From assembly GCA_030447745.1 (NCBI GenBank), contig JAUJOH010000007.1:43330-93441 (forward strand): a DNA stretch of 50,112 nt, in the 5' to 3' direction. The position numbers and the translations under genes are program-made. Source of the DNA: Chloroflexota bacterium (GTDB taxonomy: Bacteria; Chloroflexota; Limnocylindria; Limnocylindrales; CSP1-4). Positions within the stretch are counted from its first letter, which is position 1. Every line of letters starts with the position of its first letter. The notes beneath the pieces were generated by a model that had not been told where the DNA came from, ran no database searches, and saw only the letters and a program-made list of their open reading frames with translations. Positions 8,170-16,574 of this stretch are shown piece after piece.

Positions 8170-9928
8170 GGACCATCCCGGGCTCTACGCCACGTGCGGT
8201 CAGCGAACCGACACCGGGGACCACGACGTCGAGCATCACAAGGTACGACCCCTGTTCCTCCGGAGCCGTGAGCTGGAGCGTGACCTGTGCGGCGTCGCCG
8301 GGCTGCATGCCGGCCGGCAGCGCTTGCTCGACCGCGATCGGCGTCGACGCGCCCCCGTCGCCGGTGAGCCTGACCCACGTCGCAACGAGCCGGGCGGCGA
8401 TGGGGCGCTCCTCCCGGCTCTGGTGGAACGGCGAGCCGGACTGCCCCCATGCCCCACTGCCCGCGTTCACGACGGCGATGGGGAGCTCGAGCTGGGCGCC
8501 TCGTGCCACCGCCGCGGCCGGAGTGACCGCGTACTCCGCGGCCAGCGAGTCCGTGACGCGGACGATGCCGCCGGTCACGAGCGCCTGCGTCGGTGCGTCG
8601 TACGCGACCCCGCTATCGTCGTGCAGCGTCACGACGAGGCGATAGGTCCCGGGCTGCTCCGGGATCGTCACGTCCGTTGCGAGCCGGTAGATCCCGATGC
8701 TCGCCGGCCTCGGTTCAACCACGTCGCCGATGCGCTCGGGTTCGATGTTCGTGGGGCGGCCAGCGATCCGCTCGGTCGGACGCGTGGCCCGGGGTGATCC
8801 CGACGGCTGCACAGCCGGGGATGGACGAGCGTCGTTCGCCGGCGCGGACGGCGCCGATCCCTCGGCGCTCGTCTCGCCCTCGGCGTCGGCGGCGTCCTCG
8901 GCAGCCTCGTCGGGATCGAGCGGGTCCCAGCGGACGCCGATCGTCAAGCCGTCGAGCGCATCCCCGTCCTCCACGGTATAGGGGAACCACAGCCGATTCA
9001 CCTCGCCCGCAACGGCCTTGCGTCGAAGGTACGGCTTGCCGAGCTGGAGGTCCGCCCCGATGAGGGTGGGCTCCGTCGGCTCCGGCGGTACGTCCTCGGT
9101 CACCTCGGGAAGTGCTTCCTCGTCCGTCGGGGCAGCTTCGAGCTGGCCGGCACCCACGCCGTCGCGGTACACGATCGAGCGGTAGAAGCCGCTGTCCGGT
9201 CGGTCCGGGTCCATGGCCGCCACGTACCCTGGCGAGCGGTCGCTCTGGAACGAGAACTCGTGCCCCCGCGCGTTCGGAGAGTCGCGCCAGATGCCGTCGA
9301 TCGACCGATCGCCGGTCAGCAGCTGCTCCATGTACCAGGCCGGGCCCAGGTGTCCTTCCGCCACCACCGCTCCGGCGCCGGCACGGATGAACCCCGCCGC
9401 GTAGTTGTCGACGCGCTGCCGCGCCTGGTCGACGGTGCCCTCGGGCAGCCCGGGCTCCGTGTTCCCACTCGCGTAGCAGAGGTGGTGGAGCAGCACCACT
9501 GCGTCATCCGCCAGCTCGATCTCGGCCGCGATCGCATCCTCGCCGAAGTACTGGTGTGCGTGATCGTCGCCGCCGGCGACCGGGTTCAACCCGAACCCGT
9601 TCTGCGTGATGCCGTATGGCGCGTCGCGGTAGCGGCTCGGCCAGCCGTTGCCGTGCCCGAGGTAGACGACGACCGAGGCGCCCTGGAGCGCGTCGCGGAC
9701 CGCGGGCCACGTGGCGTTGGGCGAGTAGAGCCGGACGACGTTCCGCGTGTGCCGGTCCGCCACCTGCGCGGCCGCCTCCGCCTGGGCGCGGAATGGGTCC
9801 GTCGAGTCGCCGACCGGCCCGGCGATCACGACGACCTTGAGGTCCGAGCGTGGGGCGGCATGGGCAACACCGGGCAGCGCCGCGAAGAGCGCAAGGAGGA
9901 GCGCGAGGAGCGTGGCCGCTGGACGCAT
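8153..9928 (-). CDS. Secreted caspase-like (clan CD) protein with Ig-like C-terminal domain
   Basis: A 591-residue exported protein. A signal peptide spans residues ~1-25 (LLALLLALFAALPGVAHA). The following ~230 residues have a caspase-like layout: VVVYLGHGNGWPS with H92 and LLHHLCYASGN with C151, the His-Gly...Cys dyad expected of clan CD peptidases, plus AGAGAVVAEGHLG. A long Pro/Glu/Ala-rich region (~275-400) is probably disordered. The last ~100 residues (AVVNAGSGAWGQSGSPFHQ) resemble the NBR1/CARDB type of Ig-like domain. Likely acts at the cell surface or outside; peptidase activity is inferred. The ATG at 9928 opens directly into the signal peptide. Divergent from the small lipoprotein gene. 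Confidence 0.8.
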   Translation of the reverse strand: MRPAATLLALLLALFAALPGVAHAAPRSDLKVVVIAGPVGDSTDPFRAQAEAAAQVADRHTRNVVRLYSPNATWPAVRDALQGASVVVYLGHGNGWPSRYRDAPYGITQNGFGLNPVAGGDDHAHQYFGEDAIAAEIELADDAVVLLHHLCYASGNTEPGLPEGTVDQARQRVDNYAAGFIRAGAGAVVAEGHLGPAWYMEQLLTGDRSIDGIWRDSPNARGHEFSFQSDRSPGYVAAMDPDRPDSGFYRSIVYRDGVGAGQLEAAPTDEEALPEVTEDVPPEPTEPTLIGADLQLGKPYLRRKAVAGEVNRLWFPYTVEDGDALDGLTIGVRWDPLDPDEAAEDAADAEGETSAEGSAPSAPANDARPSPAVQPSGSPRATRPTERIAGRPTNIEPERIGDVVEPRPASIGIYRLATDVTIPEQPGTYRLVVTLHDDSGVAYDAPTQALVTGGIVRVTDSLAAEYAVTPAAAVARGAQLELPIAVVNAGSGAWGQSGSPFHQSREERPIAARLVATWVRLTGDGGASTPIAVEQALPAGMQPGDAAQVTLQLTAPEEQGSYLVMLDVVVPGVGSLTARGVEPGMVRVTVE

Positions 9929-10060
9929 GGATCGAGCGCGACTCCGTCAGGGCACACGGCGGGTGCGCCAGCGTACCCCACCCGACTTCACAGCGGCTAT
10001 ACCGGTGATCACCTGCCGCCGCATCGGCGCTGCCGTTCAGCAGCACCAGCGAGCGGGCCC

Positions 10061-10102
10061 TCACGCCGGCGGGAAGTTCGGGAGGCAGATCCCGTACTCC
10101 AT
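10061..10102 (-). pseudogene. 13-codon remnant resembling the start of an LLM oxidoreductase
   Basis: The minus strand reads MEYGICLPNFPPA then a stop. MEYGICLPNF is the standard opening of many LLM/F420 oxidoreductases. A CACCAT box lies 8 nt upstream of the ATG, matching the leaderless promoters here. Nothing recognisable of the family follows in any frame, so this looks like the surviving 5' end of a deleted gene. Chance resemblance is possible at this length. Confidence 0.35.
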
Positions 10103-10219
10103 CCTCGGAGATGGTGGCGATGGCTGCCCGTGCCCACGACCACGACCGGCGCTCGCGTCCGGCTCGGGCGCGATACGCTCCGCGGAGCCTGTCGGATCGC
10201 AGTGGGAGGTCGGTCTGGG

Positions 10220-10645
10220 ATGCGGGCCCGGTCGGTAGCTGTGCTCCTCGCGGCACTCGTGCTCGGCTCGTGCAGCGCCCAGGCTCCGGCGGGCGCCGGC
10301 GCAGGAGCGGCGGGGCCGCTGCCGCCCGTGGGCGTCGTGTGGTTCGGGACCAGCTTTCAGCCTGGCACCACGACGATCGTCGGGCAGACCACCACCGTGA
10401 AGCAGGGAACGCCGGTCGTCGCGCTTGGGCGCTTCCTGACGGCGAAGTCGCCGGAGGACCTGACGGTCCAGATCGTCCTCCTCGGGACGACCAGGGCACG
10501 GCTGCCGCTGCCGCCCGGCGCGCCATCGACCTCGTTCGGGATCGACCTCTCCGCTCAAAAGTTGGGACCCGGGCCGTACCAGGTCAACTTCGTCGACACC
10601 AAGCGCCGAACCCTCGCCTCGGGCACCCTCACCGTCACTCCCTGA
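10220..10645 (+). CDS. Small predicted lipoprotein, function unknown
   Basis: A 141-residue protein starting at an ATG preceded by GGGAGG. A lipoprotein signal ends in LVLGSC, with the lipidated Cys at residue ~18. An Ala/Gly-rich spacer follows. The mature part (GVVWFGTSFQPGTTTIVGQT, VVALGRFLTAKSPEDLTVQI, LGPGPYQVNF) looks like one small beta-sandwich domain, the type often found in extracytoplasmic binding proteins. I do not recognise a named family. It lies 170 bp upstream of the two-component operon, so it could be a partner of that system, but no sequence feature proves this. Confidence 0.8.
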   Translation: MRARSVAVLLAALVLGSCSAQAPAGAGAGAAGPLPPVGVVWFGTSFQPGTTTIVGQTTTVKQGTPVVALGRFLTAKSPEDLTVQIVLLGTTRARLPLPPGAPSTSFGIDLSAQKLGPGPYQVNFVDTKRRTLASGTLTVTP

Positions 10646-10815
10646 GCGGAGCCGCCCGCCTCCGTCTCTCGGTGCTCGTGCACGTCTCCTCAGGCGATCG
10701 CGCTCCGGCGGCTTGATGGGCTCCGGCCGGAACGCCGGCGGGTGACCCGTTCGCTGGCTTCGCCGCGCATACTCGCGGTGGTGCTCGGGCCAGGGTGACC
10801 GGGCAGGGGAGGGCC

Positions 10816-11496
10816 GTGGACGGAAGCATCCTGCTCGTCGAGGACGATCCGTCGATCCGCGAGGTGACCGCGATCGGCCTCCGCAACGCGGGCTTCGACG
10901 TGACGACGGCGAGCGACGGGGTCGACGGCCTGGAGCGCTTCCGCGCGGCGCCGTTCGACCTGCTGCTCCTCGACGTGATGCTGCCGCGGCTTGACGGGCT
11001 CGAGCTGTGCCGCGCGGTCAGGCGCACCTCGACCGTGCCGATCGTCATGCTGACGGCTCGCGGCGACACGATCGACGTGGTGGTCGGGCTCGAGGCGGGT
11101 GCCGACGACTACGTGAAGAAGCCGTTCGAGGTGCCGGAGCTCGTGGCACGCGTCCGCGCGGCGCTCCGCCGGTCCAAGCGCGGCGAGACGGAGGACGATC
11201 GGCTTCGCCTCGGGGACCTTGCGGTCGACGTCGCCGGGCGGACCGTCGAGCGGGGAGGCGAGGAGATCCCGCTCACTCGCACGGAGTTCGATCTGCTCGT
11301 GGAGCTTGCCCGGCGGCCGGGCCAGGTGATGACGCGCGCCGTGCTCCTCGACCGCGTCTGGGGGTACGACTACCTCGGCGACTCCCGCCTGGTCGACGTG
11401 GCGATCCAGCGGCTGCGCGCGAAGGTCGAGCGCGACCCCGCGAACCCGCAGGTGTTGCTGACGGTTCGCGGGGCGGGTTACAAGGCGGTTCGCTGA
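10816..11496 (+). CDS. OmpR/PhoB-family response regulator (MtrA-like)
   Basis: A 226-residue regulator. Receiver domain residues ~4-118 with acidic pocket VEDD, phospho-acceptor D53 in LLLLDVMLP, Thr in IVMLTARG and Lys in DDYVKKPFE. A C-terminal winged helix follows (TRTEFDLLVELARRPGQ, VDVAIQRLRAKVE, LLTVRGAGYK). The GTG at 10816 was chosen over the GTG at 10795 because GGGGAGGG sits directly upstream of it and the protein then begins at the first beta strand (VDGSILLVEDD). The histidine kinase starts 6 bp downstream, so the pair is one operon. DNA target unknown. Confidence 0.95.
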   Translation: MDGSILLVEDDPSIREVTAIGLRNAGFDVTTASDGVDGLERFRAAPFDLLLLDVMLPRLDGLELCRAVRRTSTVPIVMLTARGDTIDVVVGLEAGADDYVKKPFEVPELVARVRAALRRSKRGETEDDRLRLGDLAVDVAGRTVERGGEEIPLTRTEFDLLVELARRPGQVMTRAVLLDRVWGYDYLGDSRLVDVAIQRLRAKVERDPANPQVLLTVRGAGYKAVR

Positions 11497-11502
11497 AGCG
11501 CA

Positions 11503-12936
11503 ATGGACGGCGTTCGGGGCCGGCTGACGGTGACGCTCGTCGCGCTCGTCGTCGTGACCGCGGTCGTGCTCGGCGTCGGGTCGTACCTGTTCGTCGACGC
11601 GTCGCTGCGGCAGCGGTTCCTCGAGGATCGGGAAGCGCAGGCGCGCTTCGACCTGACGGAGGTGATCCCGGCTCGGCTCTCGCCGGACCCGACCCAGTCC
11701 GAGCTCGACGCCGTGCTCGAGATCCTCCGGCGACGCGGCGGCGAGACCGTCGTCGACCTCGGCGATGGCAGACCGCCGCCCTTCCTTCAGCAGATCGGCC
11801 CGGCGCTGCGCCAGCTCGCGCCCGGGACGCTGGCCTACGAGTGGACCTCGATCGCCGGGGTGCCTCGGCTCGTGGTCGGCGGCCGGCTCGCGGATGGACC
11901 GACCTTCTACTTCCTCCACGACGCGAGCGAGGTCGAACGGGCGCTCGGCACCCTTCGCGCCGCCCTGCTCGCAGGGGCCGTCGTCCTGGCCGTCCTCGCG
12001 CTCATCGCCGCCCGGCGCGTTGCTCGCGGCGTCCTGGCACCCGTCGACACCGCCGCCAGGGCGGCGGAACGGATCGAGCGCGGCGATCTGTCCGTGCGCG
12101 TGCCCGTGACGTCGCGTGACGAGTTCGGGGCCTGGGCCGAGGCGTTCAACCGGATGGCCGCTTCGCTCCAGGAGACCATCGGCCGGCTCGAGGTCGCACA
12201 GGCCCAGAACCGGCGCTTCGTGTCGGACGTGTCGCACGAGCTCCGGACGCCCCTCACGGCGCTGGTGGCCGAGGCGTCGATCCTTCGCGACCACCTCGAC
12301 GCCCTGCCGCCCGACGCGCGGCGGACCGGCGAGCTGCTGGTCGGCGACGTCGCCCGGCTGCGGGTCCTGGTCGACGAGCTGATGGAGCTGTCACGCTTCG
12401 ACGCGGCCGCGGAACGGCTGGCGGTCGAGCTGGTCGACCTGGCACGGCTCGTGCAGGCGATCGCCGCGAGCCGGGCCCCGAACGCCATCGTCAGGGCGCC
12501 GCAGACCTCGGTGTTCGTGGAGACGGAGCCCCGCCGGCTCGAGCGGATCCTCGGCAACCTCCTGGACAACGCGCGCGAGCATGCACCGGGCGCGCCGGTC
12601 GAGATCCGTGTCCGCGCCGAGCCGGGCTCGGCGATCGTCGAGGTGCTCGACGGCGGACCGGGGGTACCCGCCGACCGGATCGATCGCATCTTCGATCGCT
12701 TCTACAAGGCCGACCCGTCCCGGCGGGGTGGCAGCAGCGGGCTGGGGCTCGCCATCGCGGCCGAACACGCCGCGATCCTCGGCGGGGAGATCGCAGCGGC
12801 GAACCGACCGCGAGGCGGGCTCCGGGTCGCGCTGCGGCTGCCTGTGACCGCGCTGTTACCGGCTGGCGACGATGCCGCGACCGACACGTCGCAGCGTATG
12901 GCTGCCAATCCGCCGCTCCGGGAGCTCCAGCCGTGA
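11503..12936 (+). CDS. Sensor histidine kinase (MtrB-like)
   Basis: A 477-residue membrane kinase partner of the preceding regulator. One helix at residues ~9-30 (VTLVALVVVTAVVLGVGSYL), an extracytoplasmic sensor of ~110 residues, and a second helix at ~149-168 (LLAGAVVLAVLALIAARR). HAMP (~170-225) and HisKA follow, with H245 in VSDVSHELRTPLTAL, then a HATPase domain with N box GNLLDNAREHAPG, G1 DGGPGVPADRI and G2 SSGLGLAIA. Its last codons overlap the GerMN lipoprotein gene (GTGA), indicating translational coupling to an extracytoplasmic modulator. Confidence 0.95.
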   Translation: MDGVRGRLTVTLVALVVVTAVVLGVGSYLFVDASLRQRFLEDREAQARFDLTEVIPARLSPDPTQSELDAVLEILRRRGGETVVDLGDGRPPPFLQQIGPALRQLAPGTLAYEWTSIAGVPRLVVGGRLADGPTFYFLHDASEVERALGTLRAALLAGAVVLAVLALIAARRVARGVLAPVDTAARAAERIERGDLSVRVPVTSRDEFGAWAEAFNRMAASLQETIGRLEVAQAQNRRFVSDVSHELRTPLTALVAEASILRDHLDALPPDARRTGELLVGDVARLRVLVDELMELSRFDAAAERLAVELVDLARLVQAIAASRAPNAIVRAPQTSVFVETEPRRLERILGNLLDNAREHAPGAPVEIRVRAEPGSAIVEVLDGGPGVPADRIDRIFDRFYKADPSRRGGSSGLGLAIAAEHAAILGGEIAAANRPRGGLRVALRLPVTALLPAGDDAATDTSQRMAANPPLRELQP

Positions 12937-13985
12937 AGCCTCAGCACCTGCCGCTCGTCGTCCTTTCCCTTGCCGCCGTGCTCGTCGCGTGCACACCGGC
13001 CAGCGGCAGCCTCGGGACACTCGCGCCGTCGTCCCCGTCGGCGGAGCCGTCCATCGCGCCCGGTGTGTCGGACGGCCCGGACGCGACGCCCGGTGGGGGG
13101 TCGCCCGGTCCCACCACCGCGCCGGCCCAGACTTCCGTTGTCACGCCGTCGCGAGCACCCAACACCGGCCCATCGGCCGTGCCCGGCACGCCACTCCCGT
13201 CCCGACGCCCGAGCGTTGCCCCCGCGACGCTGGCCCCTACCGGCACGACGCTCGTCCGCGCCTACTTCCACCTTGGCGGCGACGTCGGCGAAGCAGGCCT
13301 TGTGCCAGTCCTCCGCGAGGTGCCGAAGACCCAGGCGGTCGCCCGAGCGGCGATGGAAGCGCTGCTGGCCGGGCCGCAGGGCCGCGAGCTGTTCGACGGC
13401 GCCGGCATCTCGACCGCGATCGAGGACGGCACGGAGCTCCTCGGGATCACCATCGACGGGGGGATCGCGACGGTCGACCTGTCGGGCGAGTTCGCGGCGG
13501 GCGGCGGCAGCTCCCAGAGCTTCATGCGGCTGGCCCAGGTGACGTACACGCTGACGCAGTTCCCGACCGTGCAGCGCGTCGCGTTCCGTGTGGACGGCCG
13601 CCCGGTCACCGTGTTCGGCAGCGCCGGCATCGTCCTCGACGGGCCGGTCGGCCGCGACGACTACACGGACCAGCTGCCGGCGATCTTCGTCGACCGCCCG
13701 GCGTGGGGTGCATCGCTCGAGAACCCGGCCCGGGTCTCCGGCGTCGCCAACGTCTTCGAGGCACAGTTCCAGGTCGCCATCCTCGACACCGACGGGCTGC
13801 CCATCGTGGACGAGCCCGTCATGGCCAGCTGCGGTACCGGGTGCTGGGGGACGTTCGACGTCACCCTCGGCTATGACGTCCCAGAGCCGCAGTGGGGGAC
13901 GCTGCGCGTCTACAGCCTGTCGGCGCGCGACGGCAGCCCGGAGATGATCCGCGACTACCCCGTCTGGCTGACGCGGAACGGCTGA
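12933..13985 (+). CDS. GerMN-domain lipoprotein with Gmad2-like C-terminus (LpqB-type)
   Basis: A 350-residue lipoprotein. Lipobox VLVAC gives a lipidated C20. Residues ~25-105 are a Pro/Ser/Thr-rich tether. The GerMN domain spans ~108-225 (TTLVRAYFHLGGDVGEAGL, ITIDGGIATVDLSGEF, TLTQFPTVQRVAFRVDG). A second beta domain (~250-350; NPARVSGVANVFEAQFQVAI, YSLSARDGSPEMI) resembles Gmad2 of germination-related proteins. It is the last gene of the regulator-kinase operon and overlaps the kinase stop by 4 bp. LpqB in the actinobacterial mtrAB-lpqB operon is also a GerMN lipoprotein that modulates MtrB, so the same role is inferred here. Confidence 0.9.
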   Translation: MKPQHLPLVVLSLAAVLVACTPASGSLGTLAPSSPSAEPSIAPGVSDGPDATPGGGSPGPTTAPAQTSVVTPSRAPNTGPSAVPGTPLPSRRPSVAPATLAPTGTTLVRAYFHLGGDVGEAGLVPVLREVPKTQAVARAAMEALLAGPQGRELFDGAGISTAIEDGTELLGITIDGGIATVDLSGEFAAGGGSSQSFMRLAQVTYTLTQFPTVQRVAFRVDGRPVTVFGSAGIVLDGPVGRDDYTDQLPAIFVDRPAWGASLENPARVSGVANVFEAQFQVAILDTDGLPIVDEPVMASCGTGCWGTFDVTLGYDVPEPQWGTLRVYSLSARDGSPEMIRDYPVWLTRNG

Positions 13986-14452
13986 CCGCTGGCGCGTCGC
14001 GCCGGCGTCGTGCGGCCGGCCCGGGGTGTGCGGGCGGCCGCTGGGTTTGCGGGCCCCCGATTCCGCGCCCGCCCGCCCGGCCGGAAACCAGGGGCGGCGG
14101 GGGCGCCCCCCCCCCGCGACCGGCGCGGCGGCCCGCTTGACCGCAGGAACCCCGCGCTCGTGCTCGGCCCCGGCATCCGGGCCTCGTGGCGCGGCCCGGA
14201 CGTCCGGCCGTGCCCACTGGCGCCGCCGGGAGGTGGGTCGGGCGGACACGGCCGGAGAGCGCTCAGCGGATGACCACGCGCCGCCGAGCGAACCAGTCGC
14301 TCGCAGATGCGACCAGCCGGTCGGTGGAGGCCGCCCACGGCCACCCGAAAGGGACGAGTCAGTCGCGGATACGAGCCGCCGGGCCGCCCCGGACGTCGCT
14401 CGCCGGACGACCGTGGCACCCGGCCGTCAGCGGCCCGTGCGCCGAGAGCGGT

Positions 14453-14623
14453 GTGACTCGGAGTCACAGGCATAGCACGATTGGGACGGCATAGTCAGCG
14501 TCGCCCGCTCTCCGCGCGGCGGAACCGTCGTGCCGCTGACTGTGCGTCACGGCCGGCGCGAGATACGTACCGGTCTCGACCCTTTCCCTTGCCCAAGCCG
14601 CCGGCCCGTGACTGGGCAGTCAC
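14453..14623. repeat. Array of three GTGAC-N5-GTCAC palindromes
   Basis: Copies: 14453-14467 (GTGACTCGGAGTCAC), 14536-14550 (CTGACTGTGCGTCAC) and 14608-14623 (GTGACTGGGCAGTCAC, one extra base in the centre). Start-to-start intervals are 83 and 72 nt. Spacer sequences are unrelated. The last copy is 141 nt before the merR start. Confidence 0.8.
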
Positions 14624-14727
14624 CGGCCGCGCGACAGCGACCGCCCGGCGTCCGCTGCGCCCGCCCTGCCCCCGCGCCCCCGCCACCCCTCCCCCGCCGC
14701 CGCGGCCGCCGGTCGGCCGGTCGGACA

Positions 14728-14743
14728 TTCACGTAAACGTCAA
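14728..14743. promoter_or_regulatory. MerR-type operator
   Basis: TTCACGTAAACGTCAA is a near-perfect inverted repeat (TTCACGT / ACGTCAA, one mismatch). It lies between the -35 region and the -10 box of the merR gene, where MerR-family activators bind. It resembles the TTnACGT-type operators of the LiuR group. Confidence 0.6.
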
Positions 14744-14751
14744 CGTTGCGG

Positions 14752-14757
14752 TAGAAT
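14752..14757 (+). promoter_or_regulatory. -10 box TAGAAT of merR, leaderless
   Basis: TAGAAT ends 6 nt before the GTG start. With TTCACG at 14728 as -35, the spacer is 18 bp, longer than the standard 17 as in MerR-controlled promoters. No ribosome site is present. Confidence 0.6.
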
Positions 14758-14763
14758 GGCGCT

Positions 14764-15261
14764 GTGTCCCACGCCACGCCGCCCGCCGAGGCCGGCCTGC
14801 TCCGGATCCAGGAGGTCGCATCCGAGCTCGGCCTCACCACCCGCGCGATCCGCTACTACGAAGAGATCGGCCTGCTCAAGCCGGCTGCCCGCACGGAGGG
14901 CGCCTACCGCCTGTTCGGCCCCGATGACGTCGAGCGGCTCCGCTTCATCAAGGGTCTCCGCGACGATGCCGGATTCAGCCTGACCGAGATCGCGGCGCTC
15001 CTCGAGGACGAGGTGGCGCGGGCACGGAACCGCGAACGTTTTCGGGCGACGGACGACCGCGACGAGCGGCGCGCGATCGTCGCCGACGCCACGACGCGGA
15101 TCGACCGCCAGATCGAGACGCTGCGCGGCAAGATCGAGCGGCTCGAGACGATGGTCCGCGAGGCCGACGCGCGGCGGGCGCACCTCCAGCAGCATCTGGC
15201 GGAGATCGAGGCGGCGCTCGAGCCCGTGGACCACCACGACGCCGCCGGCGGTGCCCGATGA
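14764..15261 (+). CDS. MerR-family transcriptional regulator
   Basis: A 165-residue regulator. N-terminal winged helix (residues ~14-85) with LRIQEVASELGLTTRAIRYY, EEIGLLKPAARTEGAYRLF and DDVERLRFIKGL. Residues ~95-155 form the dimerisation coiled coil (TRIDRQIETLRGKIERLETM). No cysteine-rich metal site, so the inducer is probably organic. It is coupled to the MFS exporter by an ATGA overlap and has its own operator-like repeat in the promoter spacer. The likely model is autoregulated, inducer-dependent control of the exporter. Confidence 0.93.
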   Translation: MSHATPPAEAGLLRIQEVASELGLTTRAIRYYEEIGLLKPAARTEGAYRLFGPDDVERLRFIKGLRDDAGFSLTEIAALLEDEVARARNRERFRATDDRDERRAIVADATTRIDRQIETLRGKIERLETMVREADARRAHLQQHLAEIEAALEPVDHHDAAGGAR

Positions 15262-16574
15262 CGATCTGCGGCGGCGGCTTCCAGGGCGCGCCCGCGTTCC
15301 GGCACCGCAACTACCGGCTCTTCTTCGGCGGGCAGGCCATCTCGCTCGTCGGGACATGGATGCAGCAGGTCGCCCAGGGCTGGCTCGTGCTGCAGCTGAC
15401 GCACGACCCGTTCTGGCTCGGCCTCGTGGCGGCCGCGCAGTTCGGGCCGGTCATCGCCTTCGGGCTGTTCGGCGGCGTCATCGCCGACCAGCTGCCGAAG
15501 CGCAAGACGCTCCTCGTCACCCAGGTCGCCGCCATGGTCCTCGCCCTCGCGCTGTTCGGGCTCACGGCGACCGGCCTCGTCGAGGTCTGGCACGTCATGG
15601 TGCTCGCGGCCCTGCTCGGCGTCGCCAACGCGGTCGACATGCCCGCCCGCCAGGCGTTTGCGGTCGAGATGGTCGGCCGCGAGGACGTCACGAACGCGGT
15701 CGGCTTCAACGCGGCCCTGTTCAACGGCTCGCGCATCGTCGGGCCCGCCGTGGCCGGGCTGCTGATCGGCGCGTTCGACATCTCCGCCGCGTTCCTGATC
15801 AACGGGCTCAGCTACGTCGGGGTGATCGCGGCGTACCTCCTGATGCGCGACTCAGAGCTCCGGGCGTCGGATCCGATCGCCCGTCCGACCGGCATGCGCG
15901 ACGTCTTCGACAACCTCGCGGAGGGTGCCCGATACGTCCGCGACACGCCGCTGGTGCTGCTCTCGTGCGTCGTCGTCGGGCTCGCCGCGACGTTCGGGAT
16001 GAACTTCCAGGTGCTCGTGCCGCCGCTCGCCGACGACGTCCTGCAGGTCGGGGCGTCCGGGTTCGGCTTTCTGATGGCGGCGTCCGGGATCGGGTCGACC
16101 GCCGCCGCGCTCGGCGTCGCGTTCTCGCGCCGGACGCGGGCCCGATGGATCGCCATCGGGGCCATGGCGCTGGGCCTCGGCGGGCTCCTCCTCGCCTGGT
16201 CGCCCTCGTTTCCGGTCGCGCTGTTCGCGATGCTGGTCGCCGGCGGCGGCGGGATCGCCATGGCCGTGACGGCCAACACGACGATCCAGACGACCGTCCC
16301 TGACCAGCTGCGCGGCCGAGTGATGAGCGTTTACACGACCGTGTTCGCGGGCTCGGTCCCGGCCGGTGGCCTGCTCGCCGGCTACGTCGCGTCGCGCTGG
16401 GGTGTGGCGGCCGCGTTCGCCGCGGGTGGCCTCGTCACGCTTGGAATCGGGGCAGGGGCGTGGTTCTGGGTCATGCGGATCCGGGCCGCGAAGCAGCTCC
16501 AGCGGGAGGCGCCGACGCCGGTCGCCGCGGGCGCTGCCGGGGAGTCCCCGATCGCGGTCGCGCGCCGGCGCTAG
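15258..16574 (+). CDS. MFS transporter (EntS/MFS_3-like exporter)
   Basis: A 438-residue inner-membrane protein with about 12 hydrophobic helices. It opens with FRHRNYRLFFGGQAISLVGT, the hallmark of the MFS_3 group that contains the enterobactin exporter EntS and macrolide exporters. A GGVIADQLPKRKTLL loop corresponds to MFS motif A. VPDQLRGRVMSVYTTVFAGS near residue 350 is also typical. The substrate is unknown; coupling to a MerR regulator suggests export of a toxic small molecule. Its TAG stop is directly adjacent to the stop of the convergent HNH gene. Confidence 0.92.
   Translation: MTICGGGFQGAPAFRHRNYRLFFGGQAISLVGTWMQQVAQGWLVLQLTHDPFWLGLVAAAQFGPVIAFGLFGGVIADQLPKRKTLLVTQVAAMVLALALFGLTATGLVEVWHVMVLAALLGVANAVDMPARQAFAVEMVGREDVTNAVGFNAALFNGSRIVGPAVAGLLIGAFDISAAFLINGLSYVGVIAAYLLMRDSELRASDPIARPTGMRDVFDNLAEGARYVRDTPLVLLSCVVVGLAATFGMNFQVLVPPLADDVLQVGASGFGFLMAASGIGSTAAALGVAFSRRTRARWIAIGAMALGLGGLLLAWSPSFPVALFAMLVAGGGGIAMAVTANTTIQTTVPDQLRGRVMSVYTTVFAGSVPAGGLLAGYVASRWGVAAAFAAGGLVTLGIGAGAWFWVMRIRAAKQLQREAPTPVAAGAAGESPIAVARRR

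Larger units (their letters stand above)
13986..14763. other. Long intergenic region before merR
   Basis: No convincing gene in 778 bases. The first ~450 bases are extremely GC-rich, with a run of ten C at 14106-14115. The second half carries three copies of the 15-nt palindrome (14453, 14536, 14608), then the MerR-type operator and the promoter of the merR gene. Confidence 0.7.

Noticed and set aside
10005-10238. Leaderless ORF starting at GTG after TATACC
   Set aside because: Its 77 residues are compositionally random, and its end overlaps the lipoprotein gene start.
14106-14115. Run of ten C as a phase-variation tract
   Set aside because: It lies in a gene-free stretch, far from any promoter or frame it could switch.
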